A stretch of DNA of 64,000 nucleotides. Source: Sphingomonas sanguinis (GTDB taxonomy: Bacteria > Pseudomonadota > Alphaproteobacteria > Sphingomonadales > Sphingomonadaceae). The notes beneath the pieces were generated by a model. It searched no databases. It was not told the DNA's origin and saw only the letters and a list, made by a program, of their open reading frames with translations. Positions 26,743-36,097 of this stretch are shown here, piece after piece. The position numbers and the translations under genes are program-made. The stretch is taken from NCBI RefSeq assembly GCF_019297835.1, contig NZ_CP079203.1:4152001-4216000 (forward strand). Reading direction: 5' to 3'. Within the stretch, counting starts at the first letter, position 1. Each line of letters opens with the position of its first letter.

Positions 26743-28302
26743 TCAATCCGCCGCGATCGGGCCGTCATGCGGCTTGGGTCGCCGGGTGAACCAGGTCAGC
26801 CCCGCCAGCACGATGCACAGCCATGCCGACACGTAAAAGATGTCGGTCGACGCGAGCAGATAGGCCTGCCCCACCATCTGCCGGGTGACGGCGGCGGCGG
26901 CCTGTACGTCGGTCAGGCCCAGATGGCCCAGGCCGTTCTTCGCCATCTGCCACACCGGGCCTTGCCCGATCGCCTCGGACAGATGCGCTTGGTGCATCGC
27001 CTCGCGCCGGTCCCACATGGTCGTGGTCAGCGAGGCGGCGAAGCTGCCCGCCGTGATGCGCGCGAAGTTCGAGATGCCGGTCGCCGAGGGGATGCGCGCC
27101 TGCGGCACGCCGTCCAGCGCGATGGTCAGCATGGCGAGGAAGAAGGTGCTCATCGCAATGCCCTGAACCATCAGCGGTAGCACGAAATCGCTGAAACTCG
27201 CCGAGGTGTTGAGACCGGAGCGCATCCAATAGGATACCCCGAACGCCGCAAAGGCAATGGTCGCCATCACCCGCGCATCGACCTTGCCCGACAGGCGCGC
27301 GACGATGGGGGTCAGAACCACCGCCACCGCCCCGCTGGGCGCGGCGACGAGGCCCGCCCAGGTCGCGGTATAGCCCAGCTGCGTCTGAAGCCAGAGCGGG
27401 AGCAGCAGCGTGTTGGCGAAGAACACCGCATAACCGAGGCAAAAGGCGAGCGTCCCGATGTTGAAATTGCGGCCCTTGAACAGCGACAGGTCGACCGCCG
27501 GATTGGCGTCGGTCAACTCCCAGATCAGCCAGGCGATGAAGCCGACAATGGCGATCACCGTCATCACGACGATCCGGGTCGAGTGGAACCAGTCGTCATT
27601 CTTGCCCAGGTCCAGCATCATCTGAAGTGCACCGACCCAGACGACCAGCATGATCAGCCCGACCTTGTCGATCGGCAGGTTGCGGGTCGGGGTCTCTCGG
27701 GCGGACAGCCCGCGCCAGCACACGCCCGCACAGAACAGGCCGACCGGCACGTTGATCAGGAAGATCCAGCTCCAGTGATAATTGTCGGAGATGTACCCGC
27801 CCAGGATCGGCCCCATGATCGGCGCGACGAGCGTCGTCATCGACCAGATGCCCAGCGCGGTGGACCGCTTCTGCGGCGGGAAGATCGAGATCAGCAGCGC
27901 CTGACTGCCCGGGATCATCGGCCCCGACACCGCGCCCTGAAGGATGCGGAAGCCGATCAGTGAGGACAGGTTCCACGCGATCCCGCACAGGAAGGAGGCG
28001 ATGGTGAACAGGAACACCGAGACGCAGAAGGTCCGCACCACGCCGAACTTGCCCATCAGCCAGCCGGTCAGCGGCACCGCCACGCCGTTCGCGACGGCGA
28101 AAGCGGTGACGACCCAGGTCGAGTTGTCCGAACTGACGCCCAGATTGCCCGCAATGGTGGGCAGCGAGACGTTGGCGATGGTCGAGTCGAGCACCTGCAT
28201 GAAGGTGCCCAGCGCCAGCGCAAAGGCGACGAGCGCCAGCGCCGGGCCTTTCAGCGGCGCCGGGGATGCCCCCGCGCCACCTTGAGCGGAGGCCCCGGCC
28301 AT
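26743..28302 (-). CDS. EmrB/QacA-type MFS drug transporter (DHA2, 14 TM)
   Basis: The 519-residue inner-membrane protein is a proton-driven multidrug exporter of the DHA2 family: about 14 hydrophobic segments, motif A-like region TGWLMGKFG, the N-terminal motif QVLDSTIANVSLPTIAG and motif C-like GPMIPGSQALL. It is the last gene of an operon with an adaptor (1-nt overlap), an outer-membrane channel and a MarR regulator, forming a complete tripartite pump. Substrates cannot be predicted. Confidence 0.95.
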   Translation of the reverse strand: MAGASAQGGAGASPAPLKGPALALVAFALALGTFMQVLDSTIANVSLPTIAGNLGVSSDNSTWVVTAFAVANGVAVPLTGWLMGKFGVVRTFCVSVFLFTIASFLCGIAWNLSSLIGFRILQGAVSGPMIPGSQALLISIFPPQKRSTALGIWSMTTLVAPIMGPILGGYISDNYHWSWIFLINVPVGLFCAGVCWRGLSARETPTRNLPIDKVGLIMLVVWVGALQMMLDLGKNDDWFHSTRIVVMTVIAIVGFIAWLIWELTDANPAVDLSLFKGRNFNIGTLAFCLGYAVFFANTLLLPLWLQTQLGYTATWAGLVAAPSGAVAVVLTPIVARLSGKVDARVMATIAFAAFGVSYWMRSGLNTSASFSDFVLPLMVQGIAMSTFFLAMLTIALDGVPQARIPSATGISNFARITAGSFAASLTTTMWDRREAMHQAHLSEAIGQGPVWQMAKNGLGHLGLTDVQAAAAVTRQMVGQAYLLASTDIFYVSAWLCIVLAGLTWFTRRPKPHDGPIAAD

Positions 28303-29486
28303 CAGCGATTGGCCGCGATGATCTGAGCGATGCGGGCCTCGATCGCCGGGTCCTTGCCATCGGTGCCGCTGGTGCTGTCGACCTGGGTCGCGGCCGAACC
28401 GATGCGGGGCCCGCGCTGATCGGCGGTATCGACCGTGACGGTTGCCGACAGGCCGACCCGCAAGGGGTTCTGGCGCAACTCATTGGCGTCCAGCCCGATG
28501 CGTACCGGTACGCGCTGGACGATCTTGATCCAGTTGCCGCTGGCGTTCTGCGGGGGCAGCAGCGCGAAGGCGTTGCCGCTGCCCGCGCCCAGGCCGATGA
28601 CCTTGCCGTGATAGACGGTCTTGCCGCCATAGATGTCGGCGGTGATCGTCGCGGGCTGGCCGATGCGCAGGTCCTTGAGCTGGGTCTCGCGGAAATTGGC
28701 GTCGACCCACAGCCGGTCGAGCGGCACCACGGCCATCAGCGGCGTGCCTGCCGCGACCTGCTGCCCCACCTGCACGGTGCGCTGGGCGACGACGCCGCTG
28801 ATCGGCGCGATGACGTGCATATGGCCGCGCATGATGGCGGCGCGGCGATAGGCGGCGATGGCGGCCATCACGGCGGGGTTGGTGTCGACATCGGTGCCCT
28901 GAACGGCGGTCCGCGTCTGCGCCGCCTGGGCACGGGCGAGCGCGAGGTTCGCGGTGGCGACCTTCACCGCGTCGGCGGCGTGGGACAGTTCCTCGCCCGA
29001 CACCGCACCCTCGGCGGCGGCGCCCTGGCGACGGGCATAGTCGGCGCGGGTGCGGGCCAGTTCGGCCTGGGCCTGGACGATGGCGGCGCCGCTCTGGTTC
29101 ACCTTGGTGAAGTCGGCACGGGTCGCACGGACCGCGCGCGCCAGTTCGGCGGCGGCGGAGGCGAGGCCGACATCGGCGGTCGCCGGATCGAGGTCGATCA
29201 ACGGCTGGCCCGCCTTCACCGTCTGGGTGTTGTCGGCATGGATCGCGAGCACCTGCCCCGGATCACGCGCGGTGATCGCCACCACGTCACCTGCGACATA
29301 GGCGTCGTCGGTCTCTTCCTCGGGCTTGGCGAGCAGGAAGTGGAACACGGCCCAGACGATCGCGGCGATCACCACGACGATGGCCAGGATGGTCAGGCCC
29401 AGGCGGCGCGCCTTGGGCTTGCCGCCGGTCGGCGCTTGGGTCGTCGGAGCAGCGGAGGAGGGGGTGGCGGCTTCGGTGTCGCTCAT
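28302..29486 (-). CDS. EmrA/HlyD-family membrane fusion protein
   Basis: The 394-residue periplasmic adaptor has one N-terminal membrane helix (about 30-52, LGLTILAIVVVIAAIVWAVF), a biotinyl-lipoyl half-motif (TDDAYVAGDVVAITARDPGQ), a long coiled-coil hairpin (about 110-205, Ala/Glu-rich) and a beta-barrel domain with DRLWVDANFRETQL, typical of EmrA. It links the MFS pump to the channel encoded upstream. The stop overlaps the emrB-like start by 1 nt, and its start overlaps the channel gene by 4 nt. Confidence 0.95.
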   Translation of the reverse strand: MSDTEAATPSSAAPTTQAPTGGKPKARRLGLTILAIVVVIAAIVWAVFHFLLAKPEEETDDAYVAGDVVAITARDPGQVLAIHADNTQTVKAGQPLIDLDPATADVGLASAAAELARAVRATRADFTKVNQSGAAIVQAQAELARTRADYARRQGAAAEGAVSGEELSHAADAVKVATANLALARAQAAQTRTAVQGTDVDTNPAVMAAIAAYRRAAIMRGHMHVIAPISGVVAQRTVQVGQQVAAGTPLMAVVPLDRLWVDANFRETQLKDLRIGQPATITADIYGGKTVYHGKVIGLGAGSGNAFALLPPQNASGNWIKIVQRVPVRIGLDANELRQNPLRVGLSATVTVDTADQRGPRIGSAATQVDSTSGTDGKDPAIEARIAQIIAANR

Positions 29487-30886
29487 TGCGTGATACCCTG
29501 CGAAGAAGAGGAGAAACCGCCGCCCAGCGCGACGGCCAGCGCGATGCGCGCCTGGACCGCGTCGGCGGCGAGATTGGCGTCGGCCTGATCCGACTCCAGT
29601 TGGCGGATGTCGGGATCGATCAGGCCGAGTTGCGATTGCAGCCCGCTCGACACGCGGATCGCGTTCAGGCGGCGGGTTTCGGAGAGGCCACGCGTGACCT
29701 CGGCCTGGCGTGCGCGCTCGGTGGCGATGGTGCGGCTGCGCGTGACCGCATCCGCTGCCTCGCGCACCGCGCCGACGACGCGGTTGTTATAGTCGGCGGT
29801 CGCCAGATCGAGCGCGGCGGTGGCGCCCACCAGCCCGGCGCGTAGCCGTCCGCTGTCGAAGATCGGCAGATGGATCGCCGGACCCGCCGCTGCCGCCCCC
29901 GCATCGGCGGTGAACAGATTGCCGAGGCCGACCGCCTGGAAACCGGCCAGCGCGGTCAGGTTGATATTGGGCAGGAACGCCTTGCGCGCGACCTCCTGCC
30001 CCTTGCTCGCGGCATCGATCCGGGCCAGCGCGGCGGCGATGTCGGGCCGCCGGGACAGCAGGTCGGCGGGCACGGTGGCGGGGATGGGCAGCGCCGCGTC
30101 GAAGGCCAGCTTCGTCGGCGCGATCGTCGCGGGATAGTCCAGACCCCGACCGGCCAGCGCCGCCAATGCGTTGCGCGACAGCGCTGCCTGCGTTTCGGCA
30201 CGGGCCAGTGCGACCCGCGCCTGGGCGAGCAGCGTCTGCGCGCCGGTCGCGTCGATCTGGCTGGCGAGCTGATGCCGGATGCGCGCCTGGACCAGCCCCA
30301 ACGAGCGGGTGCGGGTGGCGATCGTCTGGCGTGCGATCGCCGCCTGCCGCTCGGCACGGGCGAGCTCGACATAGGTCTGCGCGACCGACCCGGCCAATGC
30401 CAGCCGCGCCGCCGTCACGTCCAGCGCCGCCGCGCGGGTCGAGGCGCGGGCGGCCTCGATCGCGGCCGCCTGTCGCCCGAACAGGTCGATCGTCCAGTTC
30501 AGATTGGCCTGCGCCTGACCCAGCCACTGGGTCGTGCCCGCATAGGGCGGCGGGATGATATAGCGGCCCGACAGCCGGTTATATTGTTCCTGCGCATCGA
30601 GCGTCACCGAAGGGCCGTCATCGGCGCGACGGGTGGCGAGCACCGACTCCGCCTGCCGCAACCGGGCCAGCGCGATGTCGAGCGACGGATTGCCCGCCAG
30701 CGCGTCGCCGATGATCCGGTCGAGCTGCGGATCGCCCAGCCCGCGCCACCAGTCGGCGGTAACCAGCGGCGCCTGCGCCGTCCCGAGTCCCAGCGTCTCG
30801 GGGGCGGTCGGGGCGATGGCGGGATGCGCCTGCGGCACCGAACAGCCCGCGAGCAGCAGCCCGGTCAAAGTCGCAAACCGCTTCAT
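29483..30886 (-). CDS. NodT/OprM-family outer-membrane efflux lipoprotein
   Basis: The 467-residue protein is a trimeric TolC-like channel subunit. It has a lipoprotein signal peptide (LLLAGC, Cys15) and two OEP repeats with helical hairpins (ADWWRGLGDPQLDRII at the start; TAARLALAGSVAQTYVELA mid-protein). Together with the EmrA- and EmrB-like proteins it completes the export path across both membranes. It overlaps marR and the adaptor gene by 4 nt each. Confidence 0.95.
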   Translation of the reverse strand: MKRFATLTGLLLAGCSVPQAHPAIAPTAPETLGLGTAQAPLVTADWWRGLGDPQLDRIIGDALAGNPSLDIALARLRQAESVLATRRADDGPSVTLDAQEQYNRLSGRYIIPPPYAGTTQWLGQAQANLNWTIDLFGRQAAAIEAARASTRAAALDVTAARLALAGSVAQTYVELARAERQAAIARQTIATRTRSLGLVQARIRHQLASQIDATGAQTLLAQARVALARAETQAALSRNALAALAGRGLDYPATIAPTKLAFDAALPIPATVPADLLSRRPDIAAALARIDAASKGQEVARKAFLPNINLTALAGFQAVGLGNLFTADAGAAAAGPAIHLPIFDSGRLRAGLVGATAALDLATADYNNRVVGAVREAADAVTRSRTIATERARQAEVTRGLSETRRLNAIRVSSGLQSQLGLIDPDIRQLESDQADANLAADAVQARIALAVALGGGFSSSSQGITQ

Positions 30887-31335
30887 GCCACCGTCTCCAG
30901 CTTGTTGCGCAGCCGCGCCAGATCATCGACGAGGCGCTCGATCTCCTCCGGCGCCCAGTCGGCCAGCCACGCATTCCACTGCGCCACAACCTTCGCCTTG
31001 CAGCGCGTCGTGACGGTACGTCCCGCCTCGGTCAGCGAAAGGCGGACCACGCGGCGATCCTCGGTGCAGCGGCAGCGTTCGATCAGGCCGCGCTCTTCCA
31101 GCGTGTCGACGATCCGGGTCGTAGCCCCGGTGTCATGGCACAGATGACGCGCCAGTTCGGCGGCGGTGCCACCGACGCCATATTGCAGCGCCATCAGCGC
31201 GCTCCACTGGACATGGGTCACTTCCTCATCGGCAAAGACCGGCTCCAGGCCGATGCGGGCGAGCTGGAACACGCGTTTGGTCAGATATCCGACCGAGCGC
31301 TCGGGATCGAAGGGGTCTGGGTCGTTCGATGTCAT
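30883..31335 (-). CDS. MarR-family regulator of the efflux operon
   Basis: The 150-residue winged-helix protein has the MarR layout: dimerisation helices at both ends and the DNA-binding core with TAAELARHLCHDTGATTRIV (recognition helix) and the wing around DRRVVRLSLTEAG. It is the first gene of the four-gene unit, coupled by a 4-nt overlap to the channel gene. A near-perfect 18-bp palindrome lies 17-34 bp before its start, so autorepression with drug-induced release is likely. Confidence 0.95.
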   Translation of the reverse strand: MTSNDPDPFDPERSVGYLTKRVFQLARIGLEPVFADEEVTHVQWSALMALQYGVGGTAAELARHLCHDTGATTRIVDTLEERGLIERCRCTEDRRVVRLSLTEAGRTVTTRCKAKVVAQWNAWLADWAPEEIERLVDDLARLRNKLETVA

Positions 31336-31351
31336 ATCGCTGCCATGGCAA

Positions 31352-31369
31352 TGATTGCCTAGGCAGTCA
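31352..31369 (-). promoter_or_regulatory. Palindromic operator candidate of the MarR efflux operon
   Basis: The sequence TGATTGCCTAGGCAGTCA is an 18-bp palindrome with one mismatched pair; the inner 10 bp (TGCCTAGGCA, 31356-31365) is perfect. It is centred 26 bp upstream of the marR start. MarR dimers bind palindromes of this size. Confidence 0.7.
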
Positions 31370-31440
31370 ATTCTCGTTGCGAAGATGGCATGAATTTCAT
31401 GAAGGGCGGGGCGGGCCGATCGACCGCGCCCCGCCGCCGG

Positions 31441-33963
31441 TCAGCGGCTTTCCTTCGTCGCCTCGATCGCGGCATTGGCGGCCAAGATATAGGCCGATGT
31501 CGTCGCGACCGTATATTCGTTCTCGAACCACAGGAACGGCCACTCGGTCTTCAGCTCGGGGAAGTCGGGCTTCACAATCAGCACGCCCGGCACCAGCCCG
31601 CCGGGGATGAAGCCGTAATCGGCACGATTATGGCCATAGCCGATCAGCTTGGATGCCGTCCCCACGGTCGAGACCAGCGACAGATTGTTCGCCGGATGCC
31701 GTCCCAGCACATAGTCGATCGCGTTCAGCGTATACTCGGTGCCGATGATCTCCGGGAACGCCTTGTGCATCAGGAAGGCGGTCGAGCCGAACTCGACGAC
31801 CTGATGCGATCCGGCCCAGCTGCCCTCGGCGATCGGCACGCCAAAGGGATTGTTGGCGGCCTCCGCATCCATCTTGACCTTGGCCTCGCGAACCAGCGGG
31901 ACGAGGGCGGCGCGGTATCTGGCATCCATGAACGGGATGGCGCGCACCGCCGGGGCGCGGACCCAGGCGAAGTTCTTCGCGATGACGGGCATCAGCTTGC
32001 GCAGACGATCGGCATAGACGCGATCGCCCTTGCTGGTGATGAGCATCTCGACGGTCGCCCCGACATTGGCGCCATCCGCCGACCAGGGCGTGCCGGAATC
32101 GTCGCGCCCGTCGCCCGACTTGATCGGTCCCTTCTGGAACCTGCCCCACAGGACCTTGGCCGCATCCCAGGCTTCGGCCGCCATCGTCGGATCGCTGTCC
32201 GCCAGCGCGCGCGACGCCGCCGCCAGCGCTCCGGCGACCGCCAGATTGTTGGCGGGCAGATCGGTGGTGAAGGCCCAGCGATCGTCCTGCGCGCCCGAGG
32301 ACCCGCCCTTTCGCTCGCTGACCCCGAGCGAGGCATCATAGGTCAGATTGTCGGTCTGCGATCCCGCGTCGCCCAGATGGGCATACTGGCGCTGCACCGG
32401 ATCGATAATGCCGACGATCGCATGGCCAAACACCTTGTATTGGGCGAGCAGTTGCAGGACGCCGTGGCGGATCTGCTGCACCGCATCCTGCTTGCCGTCG
32501 GGCTTGCGGATTTCGACCGCGCGGGCGGCCTCGTCCACGCTCGTCTCGTCCCAGTCGAGGCCGTAAAGCTCGCGACCCCAGGCAAGGTCGCGGACCACCT
32601 GCGCATTCTGGGGCGTCTGGATGTCGTAATCGCCCGCATCCTGGAATCCGCCGACATTCAGGCCGGGGATATGCTCGCCGGGCTTGAACGGCGAGTCGAG
32701 GTTCGGCCCCATTCTATAGCCGTCGAAATGGACATGGTTGGGGGGCGCCTGACGCGCGTCGTCGAGGTGGCTGGGCGCGGACCAGACGCGGTACTGCTCA
32801 CGGATGCCGACATGGTCCATCTGCTCGGCGATGAAGGTGTCGAGCGAGGTCTGCCAGATGCGGTCATAGGCATCGGCGGCGATACGGAACGGGTTCGTCA
32901 CCTGCCCGCCATAGGCGATCGCGTAGATGCCCGGTTCGCGGACCTGCGTGAAGTCGAAGGCGGCATAGTTATACCGCATCCAGCGTCCGCGCGGGGTGAC
33001 GGCCGCGCGCAAGACCGACTGCCGCGTACCATCGGCGGCCAGCCGCACCAGCTCCGCCTCGCCCGGCGCTTGCCCATGCGGATCGGTCTCGATCAGCGCC
33101 ACCTTGGCGCGGCCCGGCGTATAGCCCGCTTGGTTGAACGAGACGACGGGCGGGCGCACCCAGTCCTTCACGACATTGGGGCGGACATGCCAGACGACGG
33201 CATTCTCCTTCGCTCCCGCCGCTATCAGCGAGCGCACGACGAACCAGCCATTCTGCGCCCGGTTGCGTGCGTCGTACAGCGCCAGCCCGCCTGCATCCGA
33301 GGTGATGGTCACACGGGTCAGCGGGTCCTCGGGCGACAGGGTGATCGACTTGCCGCCCGAGGCTAAGGGCGTCGGATCGCCCGACCCGTCCTTCGCCATC
33401 GGACCCGTCGCATGGCGCGGAAACAGTCCCGGCGCATTGTCCATCAGATAGGTCTTGCCGAAATAGCTGGTCGGTAGGAAATCGAGGTTGAACCCCGCCT
33501 TGCCCGCAAGGGCGGCTGGCAGGGGCTGGTCGAGATCGACCGCGATGCGAAAGCCGTCGCCCTCCGCCGTCACCTTTACCCGATAGGCGAGATCCTGATC
33601 CTTATAGGCGGAGCGGACGACGATCTGATTGGGTTCGGACCCACGCGTGCGGCTGACAAAGGCGGGGACGGGGTCCCATTGCTCGGGGGTGGGGTTGAGA
33701 CGGACGGCGCCGTCGGTCGCGATCCGCTCGCCATGCAGGACGATCTGGATACCGGCATTCTTCTCGTCGAAGAAGATCGGGCTGAACTGGTTCTGGTCGA
33801 CCATCACGGTCAGGCCCTGCCGTTCCAGCGTTTCGGCCGGGGTGACGGTCAAGGCGGGCGCGCCGCCCTGTGCGACCGTTTGAGCCTGTGACTGGGCATG
33901 GGCGGCGCAGGCCGCCATGATGCTTGCCGATGCCAACAAGATGACACCCATCCGTTTCAGCAT
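31441..33963 (-). CDS. Glycoside hydrolase family 9 protein, exported
   Basis: The 840-residue protein has a signal peptide (MLKRMGVILLASASIMAACA onward), N-terminal beta-sandwich domains including a cellulase N-terminal Ig-like domain (about 285-370, KVALIETDPHG to PGIYAIAYGG) and a C-terminal (alpha/alpha)6 catalytic domain (about 390-835). GH9 catalytic features are visible: GGFQDAGDYD (general-base Asp, near residue 440) and, near residue 812, FENEYTV with the probable acid Glu. VLGRHPANN and GYGHNRADYGF match the family's substrate-site region. GH9 includes endoglucanases and exo-acting glucosidases/glucosaminidases. Start ATG 33963 was chosen for the signal peptide and GAGAGG upstream; the frame opens earlier. 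It has no linked polysaccharide locus. Confidence 0.88.
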   Translation of the reverse strand: MLKRMGVILLASASIMAACAAHAQSQAQTVAQGGAPALTVTPAETLERQGLTVMVDQNQFSPIFFDEKNAGIQIVLHGERIATDGAVRLNPTPEQWDPVPAFVSRTRGSEPNQIVVRSAYKDQDLAYRVKVTAEGDGFRIAVDLDQPLPAALAGKAGFNLDFLPTSYFGKTYLMDNAPGLFPRHATGPMAKDGSGDPTPLASGGKSITLSPEDPLTRVTITSDAGGLALYDARNRAQNGWFVVRSLIAAGAKENAVVWHVRPNVVKDWVRPPVVSFNQAGYTPGRAKVALIETDPHGQAPGEAELVRLAADGTRQSVLRAAVTPRGRWMRYNYAAFDFTQVREPGIYAIAYGGQVTNPFRIAADAYDRIWQTSLDTFIAEQMDHVGIREQYRVWSAPSHLDDARQAPPNHVHFDGYRMGPNLDSPFKPGEHIPGLNVGGFQDAGDYDIQTPQNAQVVRDLAWGRELYGLDWDETSVDEAARAVEIRKPDGKQDAVQQIRHGVLQLLAQYKVFGHAIVGIIDPVQRQYAHLGDAGSQTDNLTYDASLGVSERKGGSSGAQDDRWAFTTDLPANNLAVAGALAAASRALADSDPTMAAEAWDAAKVLWGRFQKGPIKSGDGRDDSGTPWSADGANVGATVEMLITSKGDRVYADRLRKLMPVIAKNFAWVRAPAVRAIPFMDARYRAALVPLVREAKVKMDAEAANNPFGVPIAEGSWAGSHQVVEFGSTAFLMHKAFPEIIGTEYTLNAIDYVLGRHPANNLSLVSTVGTASKLIGYGHNRADYGFIPGGLVPGVLIVKPDFPELKTEWPFLWFENEYTVATTSAYILAANAAIEATKESR

Positions 33964-34240
33964 AACCCCTCTCCATATAGATAGCGCTATCATTTCTGGC
34001 GACGGGCAGGGCGGTGTTTCCAATCGGATTGCCGCCATGCCCGGTACGCAGGGCGACGCGGTTTCCGCGCTCGCCTTGGGCGCAATCTGTGCCAGCTTTT
34101 CCGATTAAACAACGATAAAATCGTCGTTTGTTCTGAATCAAGATTTGATCGACGGTAGAGCGAGGGCGTTTCGGAGAGGGCTGTTGCCCGTCACCAGAGG
34201 CTCACTGTTTAACGCTCACATGAAAGGCCAGCGACGGACA
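33964..34240. other. Spacer between GH9 gene and TPR-gene terminator
   Basis: About 280 bp upstream of the GH9 gene, which presumably hold its promoter on the minus strand. The region is locally AT-richer (for example 34105-34145). I see no gene, clear operator or repeat. Confidence 0.4.
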
Positions 34241-34277
34241 CGAAAACGGCGCGGACCGCTTTCGCCGTCCGCGCCGT
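34241..34277 (-). terminator. Intrinsic terminator of the TPR gene
   Basis: On the minus strand a perfect 11-bp stem (ACGGCGCGGAC at 34246-34256 pairs with 34267-34277) with a 10-nt loop is followed by UUUUCG. It lies 24 bp after the TPR gene stop. Confidence 0.85.
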
Positions 34278-34300
34278 CGTCACGTTTCCGAGAGGAAGCG

Positions 34301-34936
34301 TTATTTCTGCGACTGGTAGCGCGGCTGGACGCGGCCCGCTTCGTCAGCCGCCTGCTTGATCAGCTGGATGTTGCGCTTGATCGAGGCCGCCAGCGCCGAG
34401 CGGATCGACTCGTCGGCGTCCGAACCGGCGGGCACTTCGCGCAGCAGCTGGATCCACTCGCCGATGGCCTCGTCATGCTTGCCCTTCAGGTCCTTCTCCA
34501 TCGCGAAATAGAAACGTGCGCGGGCATCGCGCGGATCGATGGCAATGGCTTTGCGGAAGGCGTCGGCGGCGGCCGGGGGCAGGTCGACGCCCGTCACCTT
34601 GGTCGTCTGCATCACCGTTTCGCCCAGCGCCGACCATGCATTCGCCTGGTTGGGATCGATCGCCAACGATGCGCGATAGGCGGTAGCGGCCTCGTCGAAA
34701 CGGCGCTTGGCGAGCAGGGCGTCGCCCAGTTCCTTCTGCGCGGCGGCGTCACCCGGTGCCTTGCTGGCGGCGGCCTGCGCCTTGGCGGGGTCCGGCGCGG
34801 GCGTCGGACGCTCGACGAAGACCGGAGGCGGCGTGGGTTTGTCGGCCGGACGCCGCATCAGCGCGCTGGCGATGAAAGCCAGGATGACCAGGACGAGCAC
34901 GATGCCCGCGATGACGAGGAGCTTGCGGCGTTTCAC
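34301..34936 (-). CDS. Membrane-anchored TPR protein
   Basis: The 211-residue protein has one N-terminal membrane helix (residues 6-27), a Pro/Ala-rich linker (30-60) and TPR motifs (about 62-170, for example AAAQKELGDALLAKRRFDEA and ANAWSALGETVM). The TPR part resembles the C-terminal half of CcmI/CycH, the apocytochrome c chaperone, but no other ccm gene is nearby, so that role is only a possibility. Start ATG 34936. It has its own terminator. Confidence 0.8.
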   Translation of the reverse strand: MKRRKLLVIAGIVLVLVILAFIASALMRRPADKPTPPPVFVERPTPAPDPAKAQAAASKAPGDAAAQKELGDALLAKRRFDEAATAYRASLAIDPNQANAWSALGETVMQTTKVTGVDLPPAAADAFRKAIAIDPRDARARFYFAMEKDLKGKHDEAIGEWIQLLREVPAGSDADESIRSALAASIKRNIQLIKQAADEAGRVQPRYQSQK

Positions 34937-35346
34937 GATTCATCCCTGTTGATTGCGTTGGCCGGAACCTATCGTCCGCAGCGCTTTGACATAGCGCAAA
35001 CCGCGGGCAAGCCGAAAATAACCTGTCTTATCCTGAAACAGAATCGGTCAAGTATCTGAGCTATAAAGGGAATATGGGAAACTTTACCGGCTGCGATAAT
35101 CGCGGCGAACCGGATATACCTTCAGGGCAGGGCAAAATGATTCGCCCAATTCTAACGGTTAAAGATCACCCGAAAGTTAATGCGGCTCAGGTCGCGTCAA
35201 AGATCGGGGCGGTCAGTTCGGGAATACCCGTTCCGATATGATCCGTATCGGGGTGGTCGAAGGATGATCGGGCGACGGCTTGGGCGCCATGGCTTGATCG
35301 TCGCGCAATCCGGATCGGTTTCTGGTGTCGAACAGGGAGATTGATA
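34937..35346. promoter_or_regulatory. 410-bp divergent spacer, TPR gene and PEP-CTERM gene
   Basis: No gene seen. The region is comparatively AT-rich around 34990-35160 and should carry promoters for both neighbours. A palindrome CCGATA-N7-TATCGG at 35233-35251, about 95 bp before the PEP-CTERM gene, is a possible operator. Confidence 0.35.
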
Positions 35347-36051
35347 ATGGCGGGTATGATCAAGATGATGGCGATGGCGGGCGTGATGGCCGGTGCGCTG
35401 GTCGCCAGCGCGGCGGGCGCCACGGGTACGTCGACCTCGGTCACGAACCTGAAGGCGGGGACCGGCATCTCCGTCGACGGCAACCAGGTTCCGAGCAATC
35501 CGTCGATCCTGATCGACTTCAACGGCGCCAGCACCAACTATGGTCAGGGCTTTTCGCTCTCGGGCGGTGCGCTGACCACCGGTTCGGCCAATGGTTATAG
35601 CCAGCCCACCGGCGACTTCACCCAGTATCTGATGGTCAATGCCCAGCAGACGGCCAACCTCACCACCAAGGATAACACCTATAGCGGCTTCGGCCTCTAT
35701 TGGGGTTCGATCGACTCGTTCAACAAGCTGGAAGTGCTCAACGCTGCCGGCAACGTGATCGAGACGATCCTCGGCTCGAACGTCGTGAATCCGGGCGCGG
35801 ACGCAGCCGGCAGCAATTACAACGACTTCAAGTATAACCGCTACGTGACCTACACGCTCGACCAGCTGTCGGGCGAGCGGATCAGCGGCCTGCGCTTCTT
35901 CTCGGACAAGACCGCGTTCGAGCTGGACAACGTCTCGTTCTTCGGTGGCAAGCCGACCTCGGTTCCCGAGCCTGCCACGCTGACCCTGTTCGGTGCGGGC
36001 ATCGCCGGTATGGTCGCCGCATCGCGTCGCCGTCGCAAGAAGACCGCCTGA
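35347..36051 (+). CDS. PEP-CTERM sorting-domain protein
   Basis: The 234-residue exported protein has a signal peptide (GVMAGALVASAAGA) and, at the C-terminus, the tripartite sorting signal: VPEPATLTLFG, a membrane helix (GAGIAGMVAA) and a basic tail (RRRRKK). Exosortases cleave this tail and attach or release the protein at the cell surface. The middle (about 30-205) is Asn/Ser/Gly/Thr-rich beta material without a family I recognise. No exosortase or exopolysaccharide gene is in the window. Start ATG 35347 follows GGGAGA. A strong terminator follows. Confidence 0.92.
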   Translation: MAGMIKMMAMAGVMAGALVASAAGATGTSTSVTNLKAGTGISVDGNQVPSNPSILIDFNGASTNYGQGFSLSGGALTTGSANGYSQPTGDFTQYLMVNAQQTANLTTKDNTYSGFGLYWGSIDSFNKLEVLNAAGNVIETILGSNVVNPGADAAGSNYNDFKYNRYVTYTLDQLSGERISGLRFFSDKTAFELDNVSFFGGKPTSVPEPATLTLFGAGIAGMVAASRRRRKKTA

Positions 36052-36097
36052 TCCCAGGCTTTCGACGGTCGGTCCGACAGGATCGACCGAAGATACG

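Noticed and set aside
31405..31435. GGCGGGGCG/CGCCCCGCC hairpin after the GH9 gene as an intrinsic terminator
   Set aside because: The stem is good, but the minus strand continues CTTCATG without a U-tract; termination cannot be claimed.
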